This document shows, one piece after another, positions 25,068 through 36,427 of a stretch of 64,000 nucleotides of DNA (position 1 is its first letter; the number at the start of each line of letters is the position of its first letter). Below the pieces are notes generated by a model. It had not been told where the DNA came from and did not search any database. It was given only the letters and a program-made list of their open reading frames with translations. This stretch comes from Loxodes magnus (taxonomy: Eukaryota; Ciliophora; Karyorelictea; Loxodida; Loxodidae), in contig CAMPDV010000056.1 of NCBI GenBank assembly GCA_946699065.1, forward strand, positions 744,001 through 808,000. Reading direction: 5' to 3'. A program made the position numbers and the translations under genes.

Positions 25068-26441
25068 ATGTTATAAAATGGAAAAATTTTATGTTAATTA
25101 AAAAATCATGAGAAATATGGAACGATTGAAAAAGGTGGAAAACTTCTTGCACTCTCTGGAACATCCTAAAAGGTTTGATATTAACAACCTAAATTTTCAT
25201 CAACATCTAAAATAGCGGCTATGTTACCACATCTGTATTAATTTTTACCTATAGCAATAGTTTGGAGCACTCCATACTGTTACAAGATTTTCTTTCTAAA
25301 ACCAATATTTATATCCTTCTTATACAAGCTAGTGAGCACGAGCTATGAGAGCCAGATCATTTATCTAATTAAATTCTTCTACTACTTTACTTCCAAATGA
25401 CCATCCTGCTCCGCAATTACTTAGTGACCATGTTTCAATATCTTCAGGATCACTCCACATAAGATCGCAAAATGCACCTTCATGTGGAATTTCCATTTTT
25501 CTATCAAGAGTTCTTAGTTGATCTAAAGTTTTGATTTCAGGACTTAGTCCTGCATGTACACAGAAAATTTTGCTCTCAATAAGAGCTGAAATAGTTAAAT
25601 AATCAAACACATCTGTACAAAACTTCCAAGGGTTTCCATTACCATACTTTCTCATTATTTCATCATAAAAACCATAAACCGAAGTAATTTAACGAGATTC
25701 ATGGTTTCCTCTTAGTAGTGTTACATGTGACGGGTATTTTATTTTTAAAGTCATCAGTAACTAAAAAGTCTCAACTGAGTTATATCCTCTGTCTACAAAA
25801 TCACCCATAAAAATATAACTAGTATCAGGAATTTTTCCTCCAGTTCTGAACAATTCAAGTAAATCATAGAACTAACCATGAATATCACCACAAACAGTAA
25901 CTGGAGCTGCAACAGGTTAGACGTTTGATTCTTCCATAAGTAATTCTTTCAGTTTTTCACATAAAATTCTAAGTTCATCTTCAGATAAGCATTCACCTCT
26001 TTCTAGATGTTCAATCCATTTTTCAACTTGAGCCATTATTATTACTATCAAACTGTGCTAGATTTAAATTATTTTCTTTGTCTTACTGTTAAAACATTTT
26101 TGATAGCTTAACGGTAAAATATTTAGTTATACCAAAAAAGAAATAAACTTGATATATTTTGGAACTGAGATTTATTCATTTAACAAGTGATTAAAAGAGC
26201 AGAATAACTTAGCAAGAGTATAAAGAAACAAAAAGAATATTTATAATGCTAATTTTGGAGAAAGTAGATAAGATAATTTAAATAAGAATGATTGATAATC
26301 TGTATTGGATTAAATATAATAACCATTTTAAGGTTAGTTTTTATCTTCTTTACTAGATACTTCTAACTTAAAAATTTCAAACTGTTTACAATTTACTTTT
26401 TTCTTTTAACACTCTATGAAATTACTCAAATTTTATGTCTT
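25068..26441 (-). repeat. Inverted duplication A', copy 2
   Basis: Reverse-oriented partner of 17667-19041. It contains the second phosphatase copy and about 0.4 kb of the 5' flank, including the tail of the RING-like region. Similarity fades near 25068 and 26441. Confidence 0.85.
25106..26036 (-). CDS. PP6-type phosphatase, diverged second copy (probably inactive)
   Basis: Same length, frame and 16-nt intron (25233-25248) as the intact copy, with GDIHG, GDFVDRG and GNHE metal-site motifs present. The loop [12 protein letters not shown] has become [12 protein letters not shown], so the conserved active-site Arg208 (PP2A Arg214/PP1 Arg221 equivalent, contacts substrate phosphate) is Cys. The C-terminus PYFL is now PYFS, losing the carboxymethylated Leu, and the last 20 residues hold a cluster of changes ([19 protein letters not shown]). 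The frame is open to TGA 25106-25108. I infer a pseudophosphatase or a young decaying duplicate. Confidence 0.85.
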
Positions 26442-27066
26442 ACTAGAGGCAATGGGCCAAAAAGAATAAAGGGGGAGCTCATCAAGTATACTATAGAGAA
26501 GAGATACAATTAATAAAGCCAGTGCTTTATCAATAATATGTTAAGATTCTAAAGAATTTCATAAAATCTGAATACCTTTATCATCATCATAATCCTCATT
26601 TTCAATAAAGGTAGTAAGAGTGATAAAAAAAACTGAAGTCTAGTTTAATTATTAATACTATACTGGAGATCTACGACAAGGTTTAACAGAAAGGATTAAA
26701 AAATTCTTAAGAACACAGCCCCATACATCCAGCATAAATGGGATCCCTCAAGAATAAACAAATAACTCATTATATATGATTATTGAAGCAAATTATTGGC
26801 CTCTAGTAGAGTGAAGGAAAAGGTTCAATAAAGATGTTTGCCACTCTTATTGAAGTTGAAAAGATGTTTGAATGCATTGGAATAAATATATTTTTTAAAC
26901 ATTTTAGGAGATTAAAACTACTGCTGGGATTAATACTGGCATTAGAGTCTTTCTAAAATAACTTGGCCTCCTATTTTCTCATCGATGGCTATAATACTCT
27001 CAGATACATTACAACGATGAGTTATGCAAGGGGATTCACATGTTCCTGTATTCTCACTTCTATAAT
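26442..27066 (+). other. Possible plus-strand retrotransposon debris
   Basis: Short stretches such as YTGDLRQGLTERIKKF, INGIPQE and FATLIEVEKMFECIGIN faintly resemble reverse-transcriptase blocks in order, but frames are broken and no catalytic YADD is readable. It abuts the 3' tail of the minus-strand LINE remnant. Confidence 0.25.
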
Positions 27067-28110
27067 ATGATATATAATAAATAAATAAATAAATAAATTT
27101 GATTATAAAGCATGTAGTCCCTAGTTGGTGCTCAGCTCTTTCCATATCTCAATATATGTCCGATTCTTCAAGTATGTATCTGGTAATAGAAATTCTTCAC
27201 AGTAGAAGTTTGCTAGAAGTTTAGTTATCTATTCCGTTACTTTTAGATCGTTTAGGATTTATCATATATCCTTTTTTTGTACTGAGTCATTAGCTTTTTT
27301 AAATATCAGCAAATATTACAAATAAATCTTTGTTATTCCACATTGATCATTCCTATACTGTTCTTAGATTGAAGATTTATAGTGTGCAAAATTTATCTTT
27401 TTTAAAACATATTAGTATTCGCTTTCATCATTATGAAGATATCCTTACAATTACTAGAAAATTTATGCGTCTATAATTTTTAAGCATGATTCAATAAGGA
27501 GATTGGTCTATAGTTCATCGGGTTCATCTATCCTCCTTTTTTTGTTTATTAATATAATTTATATTATTTCATCTCCTAATGTATTACTTCTTCTTCAATG
27601 ATCTTAGCATTCATTTTGCAATTATTTATATTAATTTTTCCCAGCCTGCTAAAATTGTTTTTACTTATATTTCATTTGGTCCTGCTGCTTTTCATTTCAC
27701 CAATTAATTAATGTTTTCTCAATTTCATATTCATTTACCACTATTTTTCTTTTGTCTAAAATCATAGTTGGTAAAATATTATCGCCTTCTTCATATAACA
27801 ATTATCATTCATCCATGAAAGTCTCAATATCTTCTTTTGATAAGGATACTCTCTAATTATTTATTCTATTAAGCAGGTTTTTTAATTTCTTCCAGATTTC
27901 TGTCAGGTTTCCTTTATTTACATTGTCCATAAATAAGTTAATCTAGTTTCTTTTATCTTATTTTCTTGATTAAATGTATTCTTGTCTTACTCTTTGGTAT
28001 TCTCTATATTTTTCCTTTTATTTATTTTCATTTATTTCTTCATTGTTATCTACCTTTTATTTTAATTGTTTGCTGCATTTTTTTAAAATTTAATTACACT
28101 ATTTTGTTGT
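27067..28110 (-). mobile_element. Degenerate LINE (non-LTR retrotransposon) fragment with ATTT tail
   Basis: Reading the minus strand gives ORF2-type linker and reverse-transcriptase blocks: EIWKKLKNLLNRINNQ, SKEDIETFMDEW, NEYEIEKTLINWW, KAAGPNEI (usual KAAGPDGI), NYRPISLLN (RT block 0/1) and LIFKKANDSVQKKDIW (RT block A, usual F.KAFDSV). The blocks are in order but in different frames. The end is CACCAACTAGGGACTACATG, then TTTATAATCAAATTT and an (ATTT)n tail at about 27078-27105, the form of a LINE 3' end. It is truncated, lacking endonuclease, RT blocks B onward and an intact frame, so not autonomous. Confidence 0.75.
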
Positions 28111-28194
28111 TTCTGAATATTTGTATATCTTAAAATTTTACTTTTTTAACTGTTTACATACCATTTAAACTTCATCTTATAATATAGTTATTAT

Positions 28195-28576
28195 ATATAT
28201 AATTTAAGTAGGGTGGAAAGCCCTTTCCTTCGGATGCTGCTTGGAGGCCCAGCAAGGCAACTAAAAAATGAGCGCGGAAGGAGGATAAATCGGATGAAGA
28301 GAAAAAAATAGCAAGAGAAGGATGATGCGACAAGCTGGAGAACTCTGAATGCCAGGAAGAAACTTTCATCATCATAGGTCGGGGAAATGTACCGTAATCG
28401 CATATTTCATCCTATGCTTTGGAAGGAAAAATTACAGGGACTTACTGTAGGAAGAGAAAAAAAGGATAGAGAGGCCTAAATTTTTTTTCGATATTAATTA
28501 AAATTAATTTTAAGAACTATGCACCAACGAAAGTGATACGCTCTCTATAATCCAATTTATTTATTATTTATCATTC
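28195..28576 (+). mobile_element. Short non-autonomous element (SINE-like), copy 1
   Basis: About 0.38 kb, clearly richer in G+C than its surroundings, non-coding, ending in GCACCAACGAAAGTGATACG, then CTCTATAATCCAATTTATTT and an ATTT-rich tail. The end closely matches the element at 29620-29992 and the LINE remnant's 3' end. Sharing a LINE tail is how SINEs use LINE machinery; the inference is by end similarity. Further homology between the two short copies includes CATCAtAGGTcGGGGAA and ATGCTTTGG. No clear pol III A/B boxes were seen. Confidence 0.55.
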
Positions 28577-28710
28577 ATCAATTCTGCTATTTAGAAATTC
28601 AGTATCCTATCTTTGAAACTTATAATATTTGATTTTACTAAAATTAATTAAGTAAGTTGAAGATTATATAAAATAGATAAGATTAAATATGTGTAAAGTA
28701 TTAAAAGACA

Positions 28711-29310
28711 AAGATTTCTCTTAACATCAAGGATTATAAGGGAAATTTCTAGATAAAAAATATTAAAATACAGCTAAATAACTATTTATGTGCTTAGAAC
28801 TCAAAATTTAAAACGTCTACCTTTAACTTTTAGTACGTATGTGTAATTAAAATTAATGCCATTAAGTTAGGAATAAAAATTACCTTCTCAAACCTTTAAA
28901 ATGTAGCTTAATCGTTCTCCATTAATTTATTATCAGATCTTACACTTAAGAACTTAGTAATAGAATTACTCAAATATAAACTTACCTAGCAATCTTGGCT
29001 AAAGAGATCTTATGTGTTAAGCTGACTTTTCATTCATTATGTAAAATAGTTTTTATCTTAAATTCACAACTAAACAAATAGAGTAAAGAAAGACTTACAC
29101 ATTTTAGTTATAATAATCCCTCTAGTAATCTTCTATAGTTTTCTATAAAGCTCAGCAAATTTAATATAGTAGTAAAGAGTAACTTACAAATGACTTGCTT
29201 TTACAAGAAAACATCAAAATTTTTTAATTAGTCAGCAGATAATATTTAGGTTAATCTAATTTACAAAACTTGTCTTCTTTATTAAATTATTTATTGCTCT
29301 AGCTTTTCCA
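28711..29310 (+). repeat. Inverted duplication C, copy 1
   Basis: About 0.6 kb repeated in reverse at 32673-33262, with small indels and substitutions, so more diverged than B. Recognisable shared strings include CTAGCAATCTTGGCTAAAGA and ATGACTTGCTTTTACAAG. No coding evidence. Confidence 0.75.
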
Positions 29311-29619
29311 TTTTCTTTCATAAAGGGAATTCAAGATAAATTTTTATATCTATTAGTTTAATATCAAGAAAAACAAACTTAGTTGACTTTTAAATTGTAT
29401 ATCAATAACGTGAAAATAAAAGTAATCTTATTATCTTCTTAAGTTTAATAAAATAACTTTTACCTACATAAAAAGTGAATCTAATTAGTCTAAATAGCTT
29501 ATTATAATCAATGCTTATTAACTTTCTAAACCGATCATCTGCTTGTTGTTTACTTAAATAGAATACTGATACTAACAAAAATCCTTATATTTATATCCAT
29601 TTATTATATATATTATTTT

Positions 29620-29992
29620 AAAACCGCCATAGTTGTTCGAAGGTGAACGACAAGGTCGTCTTCATCAGAGGTTGGGGAATTTAAGTACCCATAATTGACA
29701 CATGTCGTCCTCTGCTTTGGTGATGCAATGAGACACAATCCTGCCATGTCTTTGGATCTCCAGCAAGTATTAAAGATTACGAGTATTCTAAAATTATATC
29801 AGTATTGTACATTTTTATCAGTACTGAATAATTATACCAGTATTGAACAAGGTTTATCAGTATCTGATAATTTTATCAGTAATAAACATTCTTGTCAGTA
29901 TGAAACATTTTTTTTTAAAGATCTGCGCACCAACGAAAGTGCTACGCGCTCTATAATCAAATTTATTTATTTATTTATTATTTATATATAAA
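29620..29992 (+). mobile_element. Short non-autonomous element (SINE-like), copy 2
   Basis: About 0.37 kb, ending in GCACCAACGAAAGTGCTACG, CGCTCTATAATCAAATTT and (ATTT)n, the same 3' end as the copy at 28195-28576 and the LINE remnant. The head contains GTTGTTCGAAGGTGAACGAC, only weakly like a pol III B box. An internal 19-bp tandem array (29797-29910) separates head and tail. It sits directly left of duplication B'. Confidence 0.55.
29797..29910 (+). repeat. About 19-bp tandem repeat, six degenerate units
   Basis: Units begin TATCAGTA (or TACCAGTA/TGTCAGTA) and recur every 19-20 bp, e.g. TATCAGTATTGTACATTTT then TATCAGTACTGAATAATTA. The array lies inside the second SINE-like copy and is not seen in the first. 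Confidence 0.75.
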
Positions 29993-31284
29993 TCAAAAAC
30001 TTAAATGTTATTCGCAAAGTCTTCTTTCATCTCGATTTTATTAAATTTTAATATGTACAAGAAAGGAAGTAAAAATGCATAATTACTGGTATCACAGATT
30101 GTAATATAAGGAAATGAGAAAAATGGTATGAGTATATCATTGTAAGTGATTACTTGTTTTAATAATGTAAGAAGCTAAAATGCTAAGCAGCATTCTTCTA
30201 AAAATACTTATTAGAGTATTAAGAATAATAGCCAATAAACTGATAAATTTTCCTTAAACCCCGTAAGATTACATAAGACTAAGTAACTACTTTAGTAAAT
30301 ATTCTTTAAATAACTAATAAAATCTTAACTAAAATGCTAGCAAAGTAATATTAAGCTACTACACATTTGTCAGATTTGCAATAAAGATGAAAAAGACTTA
30401 TCTATTTAAATGGTAACTAATTTAAGATGTAAGGAAGAGTTAAATTCTAGAAGCATAGTACTATATGTTGTAATATGTAGTTAATAGTTTATTCTAAAAT
30501 TATAAATAAAGCTAACTAAAATTAAACAGAGTATTTAATATTATCTTTGTATATTCTTTGTATGGCTAATATCAAATATCATGTCTTTTATATCCCTAAA
30601 TTCATATGAAAAGAGAAATCTAAATTTTAGTATAAAATTATACTAAAAATAAATAAAGAGTAATAAGCTTTCTAGCTACATTTCCTTAATAGTTTAGTTT
30701 ATCTGCTAAAAATATTTTTAATCCTTGAACTTCAGAATGATAAATTATAATAAGAACTAAGCAAACAAAATATTACTGACTTAATGCAATTTATCAGTCT
30801 CTTCTATATATCTTATTTATAATAAAGACTATAAATGCTTATTTGATAGTATATTAACTCTTAGAGTTCATACTATATATCTAAGATTTAAGTAGGAAGA
30901 TTAAATAACAAGTATTTTACCTTTATTCTTCCATAACTAAATTAAATACTCTTCATATTAAGAAATTAGACTGAATATTTAATTACTTGAGATATTTAAA
31001 TTAATGGCTGACTCTGAGTCTATAAGAATAGTTATTTATCTATGTATTCAATAAAATTAATCAGCTATGAACAGCTAAATTAGATTATTACCAATTAATG
31101 CTTCTATTTCAAATCCTTAGCTTAGTGCTAAAACAACAGACTCTATCTACTTTTTATGAGGAACAAACTTTTTGTGATAAATCACCAAATTAGATGTTTG
31201 AAAAGTAAGAATGCTTGGATAGTTTTACATGCTAAGACAAAAAAATGACCAAGAAAATAAAAAATACAAATCTTATTTAAGTTG

Positions 31285-31315
31285 AATACACGTATGTGGA
31301 GAGTATACGTGTATT
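31285..31315. promoter_or_regulatory. ACGT inverted repeat, second copy
   Basis: Same 11-bp arms and 9-nt loop as at 21783-21813, in duplication B'. Confidence 0.5.
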
Positions 31316-31394
31316 ATAAGCTAAAAACATTTTCATTGTTAACTAGCCAAATTAGATTTAATCAACTTAATATAAGTTTAACTATAAGGATTTG

Positions 31395-31985
31395 TCACTA
31401 GCTTCTCGAAGTTTTCTATCTGTTGATCTCCAGTTTCATGCTCTCAATCTACTATTGCAAAAAGTTCACTTAATTCAAGAGTTTTACGTTATCGTTCCTT
31501 AGGATTTAGTTTTCCTACTCTAAATTCTTAATATACACTTTGACTCTATCTCTGCTCTGCTAGGCAGATATTCTATTTTTTATTTTGATTATGTTTCTCT
31601 TTTTAATTTCCATTTCCATGTTCTCATCTCTTTGCAAGTTCTTCATCTAATCTCTAAGCTTAATTACAGCTTCACTATCTTCAATACCAATCATTTTTGA
31701 TTTATCTACTTATTCAAAAGCTGAATTATTGGAGACTTATAATTCTTATCCCATCTTTGCTTTCCTCTTTCCAACATTTTAGTATTCGCTACTAGATTTG
31801 GTCTGCTCATCACTAAGTTACGAGATATTTTACATGAAAGAAGGAAGCTTAATCTAAAAAACATCGCTCTGGATAACAAGATTTTGCATGATAGGCTAGT
31901 AAACAGGTACAAAGAACTAAGTCTGAAAGTTTGAGTATACATTCTATTATGACCAATTATCAAGCACAACTTAATTTTACTCCAT
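31395..31985 (-). CDS. bZIP transcription factor, copy 2 (196 aa)
   Basis: Inverted copy of the gene at 21113-21703 with the same start and stop offsets, so identical length. The basic region and Leu heptads are intact in the parts compared by eye, with no inactivating change, unlike the phosphatase pair. The two copies would make the same protein and could only differ by flanking control. Confidence 0.9.
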
Positions 31986-32010
31986 ACTAGTTTAAATTAT
32001 AAGAGTAGAA

Positions 32011-32016
32011 CACGTG
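32011..32016. promoter_or_regulatory. G-box CACGTG, second copy
   Basis: Same spacing (25 bp) to the second bZIP start as in copy 1. Confidence 0.45.
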
Positions 32017-32672
32017 TATGCATTTATATTTATCACTTTAGTTATTTCCTTTCATTTACCTTTCTAAAGATAAACTTGCATCTTTTATATCTTTAATGTT
32101 ACTTAAGCATTTCATCATCCGTTATTTACGCTTCTTTTGAGTTGATTAGTCTTACTTGAAAAGATGAATACCTTATACTTAGAAATTCTATGGGTTTCAA
32201 TTTATTGGATAAGCCTTTTCAGGCTTTGTTTGTCTCTTTTATAACTAATCTCTTCTTATGCTTCTAGTAACTTTTCTTTGCTTATTTGGAACCTATCGCT
32301 CTATTGTAAACCTGTTTGTTTTAGTGAAAATTTAAATTTCTAATATCTTTGAAAATTTTTCCAACATAATGGGAAGTAATACAATTTCGAAAATTTAGCA
32401 CCTAAAGACTAGGAGATAAGATATCGAATTAAAAAAAAGTTAAAGTTTCCAGAATCTTCTTAATCATATCAAGGTAAAAGATATAAAAAGCTAAGAGATC
32501 ATTTCTATAATCGAATAAGAAAATGGATTTATATTTGATTAAAGCAAAAAATGAAGAAAGCTATTAGTATTTTAATTACAAAAACAATTAAATAATTAAA
32601 TAAATTGACTTTTATTGATATAAGTATTAGATAGAAATTTTGGCTTTATTTCTTTTTATGATTTTTATAAAA

Positions 32673-33262
32673 TACAAGCTATAGCTAGAGCAATAAATAA
32701 TATAATAAATAAGACAAGTTTTGTAAATTAGATATACCCCAATATTATCTGCTGATTAATTAAAAAATTTTGATGTTTGCTTGTAAAAGCAAGTCATTTG
32801 TAAGTTACCCTTTAGTACTATATTAAATTTGCTGAGCTTTATAGAAAACTATAGAAGGTTACTAGAGGGATTATTATAACTAAAGTGTATAAGTCTTTCT
32901 TTACTCTATTTGTTTAGTTGTGAATTTAAGATAAAAACTATTTTACATAATGAATGAAAAGTCAACTTAACAAATAAGATCTCTTTAGCCAAGATTGCTA
33001 GGTAAGTTTATATTTGAGTAATTCTATTACTAAGTTCTTAAGTGTAAGATCTGATAATAAATTAATGGAGAATGATTAAGCTACATTTTAAAGGTTTGAG
33101 AAGGTAATTTTAATTCCTAACTTAATAGCATTAATTTTAATTACACATACGTACTAAAAGTTAAAGGTAGGCGTTTTAAATTTTGAGTTCTAAGCACATA
33201 AATAGTTATTTAGCTGTATTTTAATATTGTGTATCTAGAAATTTCCCAGTTAAGAGAAATGT
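32673..33262 (-). repeat. Inverted duplication C', copy 2
   Basis: Reverse partner of 28711-29310; the two C copies bracket B', so B' sits in the loop of a potential 0.6-kb stem. Confidence 0.75.
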
Positions 33263-34450
33263 TTTACACTAATTTAATCTTTATCTATTTATATAATCTT
33301 CACCTTATTAGTTTAGTAAAATAAAATTTCAGAGATAAGACAAAGAAATTCAAAATAGCAGGACTGATGAAAGATAATAACTATATTATATAATTAAAAC
33401 TTAATTTCTCTATATTGTAGCGTAATGACAGAATAAAGATGCTAATCAGATGGATTAACTATTACTTTATAGAATACTCTAAAAGGATGTAAGATATTAA
33501 AGTTTAAGTCTGTATAATATTCAAAATATTCAGTAGATAAGGAGTTTATAAATGATAAACAGGTATAGTTTATAGAGTAACTAAAGGAGATATCTATTTT
33601 AAAAATTAGATTCGAAGAGCTAGGATTTAAAATATAATCACATTTAGAGGTAAAAAATTAGAGATAAAATCAAGTAACTAGAATAATCAGCAATGCATTA
33701 GAAGAAATAGGACAGTTTCTATATTTAATCTTTCTTTTTAAATACTTTTAATATCTTTAAACCTTAAGTAAAACCATTTCAGTTTCATTTTCTAAATAAT
33801 AAAAATAAGAGAATGAGGAAATAAAAACCAACTGACTGATTTCAGAAAAATACTAAGTAAAAAAATAAAATATAGTATTACATTCTTCCTACAAATAAAA
33901 TACTTTAAAAATGCTTTTAAATCAACAGACTGAAAGTTTTTACTATCTAATTTAATAAATATAGGTTAGAGTATAAATATTAAAGCACATAGTTACATTC
34001 CTTTAGTTATTTAGCTGTCATAGATTGTGGCTAATTTTTATTTTAATTCTCATCTGTCTATCTAAAGTAAAGTTGCTAGAATTTAGTGTATTAAAAATCT
34101 AAATGATGGGTAAATAAAAAAGTGAGTAATTAAAAAAATTGAGAAGAATAGTGAAAATAAAATTGGTTTTAATTATTATTTTATGAAGCTGCTTTCCGAT
34201 TTGGAAACTAAATATTATTTCCCGCTGAAATAGTGAAAAATGATTCTTATAAAAATGAACTGCTTATAGAAGGAAAGAATGATTGAAGCTAATAAAGAGA
34301 AAACTAAACTAGACAATAAATTCCATTTATAAAACAAATGTAGATTAAATCTTTTTTCTGATACTTGTTTTGAACGAGAGATTATTGTTCAAGGTTAGCA
34401 TACAGGATATGACTGGAACTTTTTATTAATCTATTTCCTTTACTTAGTTA
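33263..34450. other. AT-rich spacer right of the duplication block
   Basis: No gene recognised; end of the accessory block and 3' flank of the next minus-strand gene. Confidence 0.4.
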
Positions 34451-34693
34451 TCACTAATAATCAGCACGAGCTTGTTTTCTTTCTTTGCTTTGGACGAACT
34501 ACTTTTCAATGTTTCCTTTTTTTTAATTTTTAAATGTGAAATTTCTTTGCATATGGAAATATTAACTTACCCAGTCTTAACGCTTTTTTATTAAATGGGC
34601 TTAATCGTTAGTCGATTTATCAAATTTTTAGTTTGTTCTGAAGTCAATTTTTTATTACAGACTAAAGGCTTTATTGAAGGTGTGTTACTTATA

Positions 34694-36427
34694 TCAAGTT
34701 TACTATCTCTGCATTAAGTCTTACTTTTGATCAACTTTCGAGTCTTTTCTTTTAGAAAATTACTCGTTATTAGAAAATTTGAACTCCTCCTTATCAAAGC
34801 TTCTCTCTATTTACTCATCCATATTAAGATCAATTTCTTTGATTACAGAACTAAAATTCTGTGTATCTATACTTTAGCTTTAGAGACGATTGACTCTTGT
34901 TGATTAAGTTGGTTATTTGAATCGTTGGCTTTCGTTTTTGTAAATTTAAGTAGTTATTTACTTCATAGTAGCAGGAGATTTAATTTACTTAGATGTGTGA
35001 ATTGACTTCACTGTTTGACTTCTCGAAGTTTCTAGAGAATTATCCTTGGAATACTTTCCCTTACGTCCTCTCGTCTTACTATACAACTTCTTACTAAATT
35101 TTGAAAAATCCATAGTATCGAAATGATCAACCGTAATATTCTATTAATCTACTTTTATCTTTTGCTCATTTTTATTGAGCTGATTGTTCAAATAAAGCGG
35201 ATACGAACTGTAAACAGAAGCTTCTGAAGCTTTCATTCGACTATAAAATTTTTCTTCACTTTGTGTAGCTGCAAGTCTTTTTTAAGGTTTTAGCTTTTAA
35301 GATTCTATATCATTATCCTTTCTTTCTTATGTTAGATTATACTGCTTGTTTTACCTTGAACTTCTTTTTTTTGAAGGAAGATTTTGACTATCACTAACAT
35401 CAAAAGTGAAAGATAAAGCAGTATGCTACTTATATTATTTGTTCTTTTTATGGCTTTTCTTATGGACAGTTTTAGGTTAACTTTGAAAGAATTTGTGAGA
35501 TTCATCTATTAAATCTGCTTAGAATAATTAATTTGAACTCGGAATTTGAGAGTCTATTTTATTTTTTGTTCCAAGGAAGTTTTTTGTACTTTACGCTTCG
35601 TTAGTAGAGTTATAGAATACTTTTAGTGACATGTCTTTACTTCTCTCAGTGGCATTTTCTTTAGGATTCACTTCTAGATGAGAGTGCTTTTCTATATTCA
35701 ATTTTTAATTTTAGCCATTATTAGCGAGACCAAAGTCAGTCACCTTCATTTCTTGGCGAAGATTTATAGGAACTTCATTTATAGTCTCCAGTTTACAAAA
35801 AGGTTGATTATGTTGAGTTAAATCCTCTTTTTTAGAATCAGGATATCTTTAAGGACTTTCAGTATTATTTCTTTTATTTTCAGAGCGAAGTTTCTGCTTC
35901 TAAATAAGAAACTCTTTAGAAGAGCTAACATCTTCTCTATTAGTATCCATTTATTATTTGATCTAATATCATTTGTCTTACATAAAGTTTATCTTATCTG
36001 CTGTATTATTTACAACCAGCAACTTTTTCTATTCTTAAAAGTTTTGCTAAGTTGATTCCATTTTATGTATAGGAGATATTTTCTATGAGTCCTAGCTAAT
36101 GTTTCTCTTTAGACGTTGAAGTGTTCTCATCTCGTTTAATGACTTTAATCCCTGACAGCTTTAACCATTTTTTTCTCAGTTAGTTGATGAATTAAGATCG
36201 TGCTTCAATGACTAATTATGAAGTTCTCTATTAGTTTAAGGTGTAGGTATAGAATAACGATTAGTTTTGGTGGATGAGTGCTCATTTAACTTTTTAATAG
36301 CTAGGTTTGATTTTACTTAGGGTGATGCAATTATAAAGGCTTCTTGCTTGATAGTGCTTTATTTCTTAGCATTAGGCTTTTAAGTTTTCTAATTACTATA
36401 TCTAGTACTTGGCTGTTTTCCTTGCAT
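34694..36427 (-). CDS. Uncharacterised Ser/Lys/Gln-rich protein (at least 577 aa)
   Basis: Not recognised. A single frame runs from ATG 36427 (MQGKQPSTRYSNQKTQK) to TGA 34694-34696, with no intron, TAA/TAG as Gln and TGA as Trp early on (SSTNWEKNG, QDKWYQ). The protein is disordered-looking, rich in Ser, Lys, Asn and Gln, with basic clusters (VHKKSHKKNKQYKQH, SKTRGRKGKYSKD). No membrane segment or known domain. The frame stays coherent beyond the TGA (WYKQHTFNKAFSLQQK) to another TGA at 34451-34453, so the first TGA may be Trp and the protein about 80 residues longer. Confidence 0.6.

Larger units (their letters stand above)
30083..32330 (-). repeat. Inverted duplication B', copy 2
   Basis: Reverse-oriented, near-identical partner of 20770-23012, containing the second bZIP gene, its G-box and the ACGT hairpin. 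It is itself flanked by the inverted pair C/C'. Confidence 0.88.
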
